Of a DNA stretch of 64,000 nt, positions 57,376 through 64,000 are shown piece by piece. The stretch is from Progne subis subis. Its lineage: Eukaryota > Chordata > Aves > Passeriformes > Hirundinidae. A program made the translations under genes and the position numbers. The stretch spans positions 496,001 to 560,000 of the forward strand of contig JAKJHU010000168.1 in assembly GCA_022316685.1 (NCBI GenBank), given 5' to 3'. Position 1 is the stretch's first letter. Every line of letters begins with the position of its first letter. The notes beneath the pieces are model-generated. The model had not been told where the DNA came from. It did not search any database and saw nothing but the letters and a program-made list of their open reading frames with translations.

Positions 57376-60300
57376 ACCTCGAGGTGGCTCCATAAGAGGC
57401 AGGGGAATGCACCACCTCAAGCATATGGCCATGAGACATGAAAGAGCCTCTGCCAAGGGCCCTGGGGCAGCTGCTGTGTGGCAGTGCCATGCGGCAGAGC
57501 CAGGGAGGAGTTCGTCCCTCTGAGGAAGCTGTGCCGTCCTGTGGAGCAACTGGAGCTTGCAATGCAGAAGCTTTGTGCTCTGGTCGGATGGCACATGTTG
57601 GACATGCAGCAGCTTTCCAGGAATCCCAGTTTCACAGCAGCCCCTGCTGACCCTGGGGTCCCATTTGGGCCACCCCAGGGTGGCAGGTGCTTCTTTTTCC
57701 TCTGGAGGCTGCAGCAGCAACAGACAGACACAAGAAATCCAAAATCCTCCATGACTGTCCTCTGGCCTGAAGCAAATTTGTTCTTCATGAGGAGTTTTAG
57801 CATGCCTCGAATATAAAGGCTGCCCACAGGGGCTGACACAGCATCCCTCTATCCTCCCATATGGAGCAGTGGAAGAAGCACAACCAAAGATATCCTGCAT
57901 AGAAAAAAGGACATATCCTCCATGAGTGTTCTGAGTGAAGTGGGATTCATCCAGGCCCCTCTATCCCTATTCCATAAAGGCCTAGTGTCTGTGCACAGTT
58001 GTTGTCCTGGGCCAGGTCCAACCCTGTTGACCAGCTCAGTTACTTCAATAAGACTTCAAATTGCTTAACAAATACCACACAAATGTTTAAACCCTCAGAA
58101 TTTGTACTCTGGGTTCAAAATGTGATTTATCTTCATCTGTGCCCACGAGATTTATCAGACCCAATTAAGGGAATGGCTGTTCTCTTTAAAGTGCGGTTCT
58201 AGTCAGAAAAACCAACTGGAGTCTCCTCTCAGTGAGTCAAACACATGGCCAAACCAGAAGGGAAAAACTGAGAAACGTTTTTCTAAAAACATCCTTATGT
58301 TTTTTGGTCAGAAATTTTTGAAGCCTAGCTGAATTTAGAAACATTAAACCAACTGCAGTGAGAGAGGAATCAGGAAAGGAATTGTGAAAATTCAGAAAGG
58401 TTTTTTCCCCCTCTGTTCTTCATCAAAATTTTATATTTTTATGCCATTTTTCATCAAAAAGTGCTGGCAGGATTATGTGGCACATCTGCCTAAGAAAGAC
58501 CATTTGCAAACCTCCCCCCACCCCGTATAGTACGGATAGGAGGTGACTCTGTGAATTCCTACACGGGAGAATAAGAGCTCTTGTTCACATCCTCTGGGCA
58601 AGCCTGCTGAAACATGGGATGTGAGGACTTAATCCTGGGCATAGAGGAGTATGCTGGTAAATAAGGCACTAATTCCTGCTGACAAACCCTGTGGGCTTAT
58701 ACTTCCAATCATGGCTGCCCTGCTTCTTCCTTTCCTCTTCTGTGACGCTGAACGCCAAGGGGATATGATGGCTCTGCTGTGCCCTGAGAGCTGTTGGAGC
58801 ACAGCCAGGGAATCCCCAGGCCAAGGATTCAGAGAACATGGAGTTCCTTCTCCTCTCTTAAAAGCTCTTCAATTCAATCTCTGAGGTGAAAGCCATGATC
58901 AGAAGGACAAGTCCAAAAAAACCCCCAACCGCCAACAGGGTAAAACCTAAAACGAGGCAGAGCAGATGGAGAAATACACAAAGATGTGTAGTTGCCATTG
59001 AGTAGTTGCAACTAGGATCCAGAGAGACCAGCTTTGACATCATCTGTCATTAAGCCAGCGCCATACTGGAAATGCACCTCATCTGGAGGTGGAAAGGCGT
59101 GAAAGATGGGTGCAGAGACAAATGTCAGAAGGAAACAGCCCTAGAAACTGCATTTGGCATTGGCAGGAAACTCTTTTAGACTAAACTTACCTTGAACTAT
59201 ATTATTTTTCTGCCTGTGCAATTTCCCAGCAAATTAAATGGTAGGGAAAATGTCATGATGGGGATTTTAGAGGTTTCCCCCAGACAGCACCAGAGCCTTT
59301 TGACCCAGTTTGAACCCACAGACTCTGTGCATTCAGATTAGGGTGCCAAAAAAGAACCAGAAGTTCCTTTCAGGCCAGATGGTGAATGTTATCCTTTCCT
59401 AGTAAGTGTGAGGAGAATGTTTTAATCCTCATCGTCTTGCGTGGGTCAGTATGTATTTCTCCTTGCAAAAAACTAATTTGTATTTAAGCCTTTTCTGTTC
59501 AGTATTTCAGGGTATACAACAAAAGGATTTTCCTTCCTGGAACACTGTGCTGTTAGACAGTTCTGGCTATAGCTCTCACCTGGGACGTACAGTAAAGAAA
59601 TCTGACCTTTTAGGCTCACTGTCTTTGAAGCTAGGAGGGTCCTGATTTCAATCTCAGCAGCAAAGGGCACATGTAAGTCTTGATTTAAAAGGTCTGAAAT
59701 TACTCTCATCATCTCCCCTGGCTGCTTGTCTCATCCAGCCAGTCTCACCTCATCCCGCCTCACCTGGAGTCAGGCGCAGACAGCTGGATCCCATATGCTG
59801 GGCTGTCCTGGGCAGTCCACTGGTGATCATCAGGGCCAGATGTCCTGGGCTGGGGGCTTGAGGGGCACAAAGTACCCATGTCACATAGCATGACCATGGT
59901 CATGTGTGGGGTCCGCCTGATCCAGCCTGGCTGTCATTCACCCCAGCTGTGCAGGAAGGCACACAGAAAGAGCAGGAAGAAGCCCTAGGACTGACTTCCC
60001 CAAGCCTGAGCCAGACCCACGAGGAGACATGAACCCCAGGAAACACCCTGGTTTCCCTTAACACCACCAGCAATACATTCTGCAGCCACAGACCTGAGGG
60101 CAACCCAGCCCCACCTTCTGTGTCACCAGTGACCCCTGCTAGCAGCCCTGCCTGTACCTGGCTGCACCACAGAGGATGCTGAGCCACTGACATCATGCTG
60201 TCTCTGCCCCGCACACCACTTGGCACGCAAGCAGGGAAGATGTGCAGGGACCACTCTGCAGGGTGAGCCCCCAAACATTTTTAAGGAGGAAGAGCTGATA

Positions 60301-60881
60301 AGCCTTCAACTGGCAGGTCGTTGCCAGTGAGTAAAGTCCCTGAACCATCAATGCTGCTGGCATTTGGAGTGCTGTCTGCTCTCCACCAGACAGTATTAGC
60401 TGATGGTGTGGGAGGTTTTTTCCCATGTGGGAGGATGGTTTGCAAGTGCTAAAATTGCTCCTGGTGCTGCCACCATGTCTGAGAGACCAAGGTGAAAAAA
60501 AAGCAGGGTCTGTTACCTCAAGATCTCTCCTGTGCAGGTGAGGCACATCTGGACAGATATGAATGATTTCAATCTTACCAAAACCAGAGGTTTCCTCCCA
60601 GAGGATGCATCGGCTTGGCTGCTGCTCAGCGGGCTCAAAGAATCAGTTCAGCATCACAGCCCTGTGCCACCAGTTAGGTGTAGGCACCTCCCCAGGATTC
60701 CTGGGGCTTATCTTAGGTCTGTCCCTGGGGTGGCTCTCTGCCCTTGGCTTTGCTTAGCACCTCCGAACCTTTCCTATAAGAGGAATTGCTGGAAGTGTGA
60801 ATCTCCATGCCTCAGGACTGCTTGCTAGAGCACATGCACTTCTAGAATCAGTGGAAAATGGTACAAGGTCCTATCCCTTGT
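57376..60881. other. Intergenic, nothing recognised
   Basis: About 3.5 kb without a supported gene. AT-rich DNA at 58050-58460 and 59160-59470 may be unique non-coding sequence. Confidence 0.45.
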
Positions 60882-61629
60882 AGGTGTGTATTGGATTATG
60901 TAACCTAAAAATGTGTATTCTATTTCATCTGCTGAAAACTGGTTTTTGGGAGATGTTTTATCCTTCTCTTGTAACTCCAGGGGGGAGCGGGGCAGATGCC
61001 TTCTGATAATGGCCCAGCCATTAAAACCAGGTGGGGCAGTGTTTCTTATCTCTTTTACCACCCCTCCATCCTCCAAGGGGACATCTTCTGATAATGGGCC
61101 ATTAGGGCCCACCAATGACATGACACATTCCATCATCCCACTGTGAGATGATCCACCCAGTGTGGGAGGAGCCAGCTGTTCCTAGCTAGATAAAAACTGG
61201 GACTGAAGGACACAAGGGATCCTGTTTTTTCACTGGATTCCCAGAGGAAGACCGGACCCATCTTGTCACCACTGGACTTTCTACAGGACCATCTCTACTC
61301 CACAGAACCACATCTGTTACTCCAGGAGGACTTATTTGGACTGCTTCCAACACCCTAACAGGGTGCCAAGTTGTATCCCTGTCAGTGTTTTTTCCAGGAT
61401 TTTTGTTTGCTTCCTTGCTTGGTTTTTGGTACTACTACATTTGTATTTTTCTGGGGTTTTTTTTATATTTCTAGTAAAGAACTGTTACTCCTATTGCCAT
61501 ATCATTGCCTGAAAGCCCCTAATTGCAAAATTATAATAATTTGGAGGGAAGGGGGTTTACATTCTCCATTCCAAGGGAGGCTCCAGCTTTCCTTGGCAGA
61601 CAACTGTCTTTCAAAATCAAGACAAGGTG
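60882..61629 (+). mobile_element. Solo LTR of an avian endogenous retrovirus with 5-bp target-site duplication
   Basis: The LTR runs from 60887 (TGTATTGG) to 61624 (CAAGACA), 738 bp, with TG/CA ends and short imperfect inverted termini. It is flanked by a perfect 5-bp duplication AGGTG (60882-60886 and 61625-61629). Inside are a TATA-like AGATAAAAACTGG near 61188 and an AGTAAAG near 61473 that could serve as poly(A) signal. No gag, pol or env sequence adjoins it on either side, so it is a solo LTR left by recombination. The 5-bp duplication and sequence fit an ERVL-type element; I recall closely similar copies as common in songbirds, but no search was done. Coordinates include the duplications. 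Confidence 0.87.
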
Positions 61630-64000
61630 CAAACCCTGCCTCCTTTTCCTTGCAATGTTTTCCTGTGGGAATCTGCAGCTCTTCCATGCCTCCTGCTTAG
61701 GAGTATAGTGGTAGGGCCATGAGGCCCTGTGCTTTTGCCTCTATGGACACAAGCAGGTTTTTCTCCTGCCATTGCTGGTTCTGCCTCTGAAGCAGACTGG
61801 GGACTGTCTGATGAGCTCTTTGGGTGTTTGAGGCCAAAGCCTGATCCTGGGCCACACGTCTCCCAGGTCTGAGCTGCTTTTGAGACATCTGCCACCCAGG
61901 GCTGAGGAGAGGTTCTCAGGCCTGCTCAGAAGAAAAGCATCGCTGCCTGCTTGGCGCCAGAGCTTGGACAAGAATTCTCTTGTTTTTCACGAGCAGGCTG
62001 AGCGGTCAGCACATACCATGAGCAACAGTCAGAGTAGCAATAAATAGCCAGACCAGAAGGAGACAACCTGTTCAGACTGGACCGCTCATCCCCTATGCCG
62101 GCGGGATGACTACTGCTCTGCGTCAGGGTCTCATGAGAGACACGGGAACAGAGAGCCGCCAGCCTGGCCCAGCCTGCCCCGAGTGCATCCTCCAGGAGCA
62201 GCCGTGCCTACTGCTCCAACCAGCATCTCCCAGGTCATGGTAGGCAGCCATTGGGGTTGTCTGTGTGGGATGTCTCACTCCTGCTCCCAGAATTGTGCCA
62301 GATGACAGATGCCATAACTGCAGGCTGACTTCAGGACTGTTCCTCCAGGGCTGGTTCCCATTTGGGATCACACCCAAACTTATTCCTGAGTCCCAGCAAA
62401 AGTCCCAGTTTTTCTTGTTCTCCAGGAAAAGGAGTACTTTGTAAACATTAAGGTTCAGTAACACATCCCAGAAAACTCTGTTTTCCCAAATGGTGTTCCT
62501 TTGTGATCTTACACCACCCCATGACTGTGGGCTACAGGAGAGGTCCCAAATACCCAGTGAAAACCCATTGCTTGGCATTTTCCCTTCTCCCCTTTAAGGT
62601 CCGCAAGAGAAGCAGGCATGCTGTTCCTACTGCTCCAGGTCACCTCCTGCTGTGCATCCAATATGGAATAGCCAGGGGTTGTAAAGTGCTCTGAACCTGA
62701 AAAGTGCTAACTAAGAAAATGAAGCCCAACATGAGTGTTATTAATAAATGCCAGCCACTGTTATATAACTCCTAATCATGAACCGCGTGTTTCGGCCCCC
62801 ATTGTTCCATTGTCAGGCCCTATTATCTGGGAACTCCTACCCACTGACCACAAGAAATAGCCTGGGCTCTGTGGGTTTGCAAACTTTGTTGTTGGAAAGC
62901 TTTTCATGCAATTGTTTTTGCTTTGCGCTGTTGCCTTCCTCATTGTACAGATGTGGGTGTGTATCACAGCCCACACCCTCTGCCTTTTGCCTCGGGATAT
63001 CTTCGAAAATTAGCTGATCCATCTCAGTGAGTGTTTTTCCTAAGAATTCTCTTTAAAAACAACAACATTCAAACAAACAAACAAACAAAAAAAACCAAAA
63101 AACCAACCAAACAAAAAACCCAAAAAACCAACCAAACAAAAAACCAAAAAACTTCATTTTCCTGAAGTGAAGTTTGTGCTCAGGAAAGATGCTGGCCTGC
63201 AATCCCAGCAGAATAAGGAGTGCGCCATATCCTCAGAAGAGTCTCCCCGCAGGAACAGCAGCGCGTGAGCCCAGGGCTGAAGGAAGGAGGGAGTGTGGGC
63301 TACTGGGTGTCTGGAACTCAGTTGGAGCATGGCAGACTGGGGCTTGCAGGGCTGCACTATTGGTGCCCCCTGCCAGACCCTGAGTTTTCAGCCACACCAC
63401 TTCAACACTTCTTGTCCTCTTCACCACAGCCCATCTCAAGATGGGTTTCTGCATGGTGGTTTTACCTGGGAGAAGCTCATGAAGCTCATCTGGCACATGA
63501 ATCTCATCTGGCAAGAGAGTGCAAGCTTGTAAGGAAGTCTCAGCTCTCCTTTTGAGCTACTTCAGGCCTCTGCAGAGGTTTCCATGCCTGAATAAGTGTG
63601 GATCTTCGAGGCACTTTCCCACTGGTCAGTGTAAGGTACAGCAGCATGGGAAGCTCTGCAGGCTGGCCACAGCTCGCCAGTGTAGAAGCACTGTCATTCA
63701 TAGGGCTCAGGCTGGGACCGATCATACTGAAAAATGTCTTTCTGGTCAAAATATAACAGTTTGCTGAACTTTGTCTCATTTGGAAGAGACATTTTAAACC
63801 AAAAAACAGAAAATGCCAGGCAAAGAACTTTTGGTGTCCAGTTTTGGAGGCCTGTATTTTCTCTACCAACGTGTTTTAAAAATCTGTGAGACTTTTTTCT
63901 TCCTTTCACTGGAAAACCTGAAATGACACAGAAAGCTAAAAATAGTGACAATACCCAACCAAGTCATTGGTGTTTTTCAGTAAGCTCTAATACAAACTTT
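61630..64000. other. Intergenic with (CAAA)n tract
   Basis: No supported gene to the window end. A low-complexity CAAA/CCAAA tract lies at about 63056-63151. Confidence 0.45.

Noticed and set aside
56401..57900. 499-codon open frame on the minus strand, and overlapping frames of 275-285 codons on both strands
   Set aside because: They pass through the 35-bp minisatellite, whose unit lacks stops in several frames. The repeated residues simply mirror the array, and the flanking parts match no family.

Overview
This window looks like bird nuclear DNA, most likely from a songbird (passerine). The evidence is about fifteen truncated CR1-type LINE tails in both orientations, an endogenous-retrovirus LTR whose sequence I associate from memory with passerine genomes, many pentanucleotide and minisatellite arrays, GC-rich CpG islands, and a clear noggin-2 gene. 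There is no operon structure, and nearly all open reading frames are chance frames in non-coding DNA.

Layout. Positions 1-874 are probably intron. A 3'-terminal exon at 875-1162 (+) encodes the last 95 residues of a protein I cannot name. Its fold pattern is weakly RA/ubiquitin-like and it ends in a possible PDZ ligand. Its 3' UTR follows. From about 2.1 kb to 47.6 kb there is a gene-poor interval of about 45 kb. It holds CR1 fragments, three pentanucleotide arrays (CCTCT, CTCAT, GGGAA), two minisatellites (34 bp and 49 bp), a perfect 24-bp palindrome, a striking imperfect palindrome of about 160 bp at 10.85-11.01 kb, an orphan CpG island at 19.2-20.0 kb, and several AT-rich homeobox/POU-motif stretches that could be enhancers.

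From 47.64 to 49.65 kb there is a large CpG island with TATA-like elements. It leads into the single-exon NOG2 gene (49003-49635, +), which encodes a complete 210-residue secreted BMP antagonist. Its long 3' UTR runs to a canonical poly(A) signal at 50873 and carries a G-quadruplex motif, a T/G-rich tract, two Pumilio elements and an AU-rich element. Downstream of NOG2 (50.9-64 kb) I see no convincing gene. That part holds a possible enhancer at 53.8-54.3 kb, a run of 32 C, a 12-bp and a 35-bp GC-rich minisatellite, and an intact 738-bp solo LTR with TG/CA ends and a 5-bp target-site duplication.

Functionally, the window is best read as one developmental signalling gene, NOG2, with large and mostly non-coding flanks that probably hold its regulatory sequence. 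This is typical for such genes, but no regulatory role is shown by the sequence alone. All family assignments are from reading the translations and from memory; no database search was possible.
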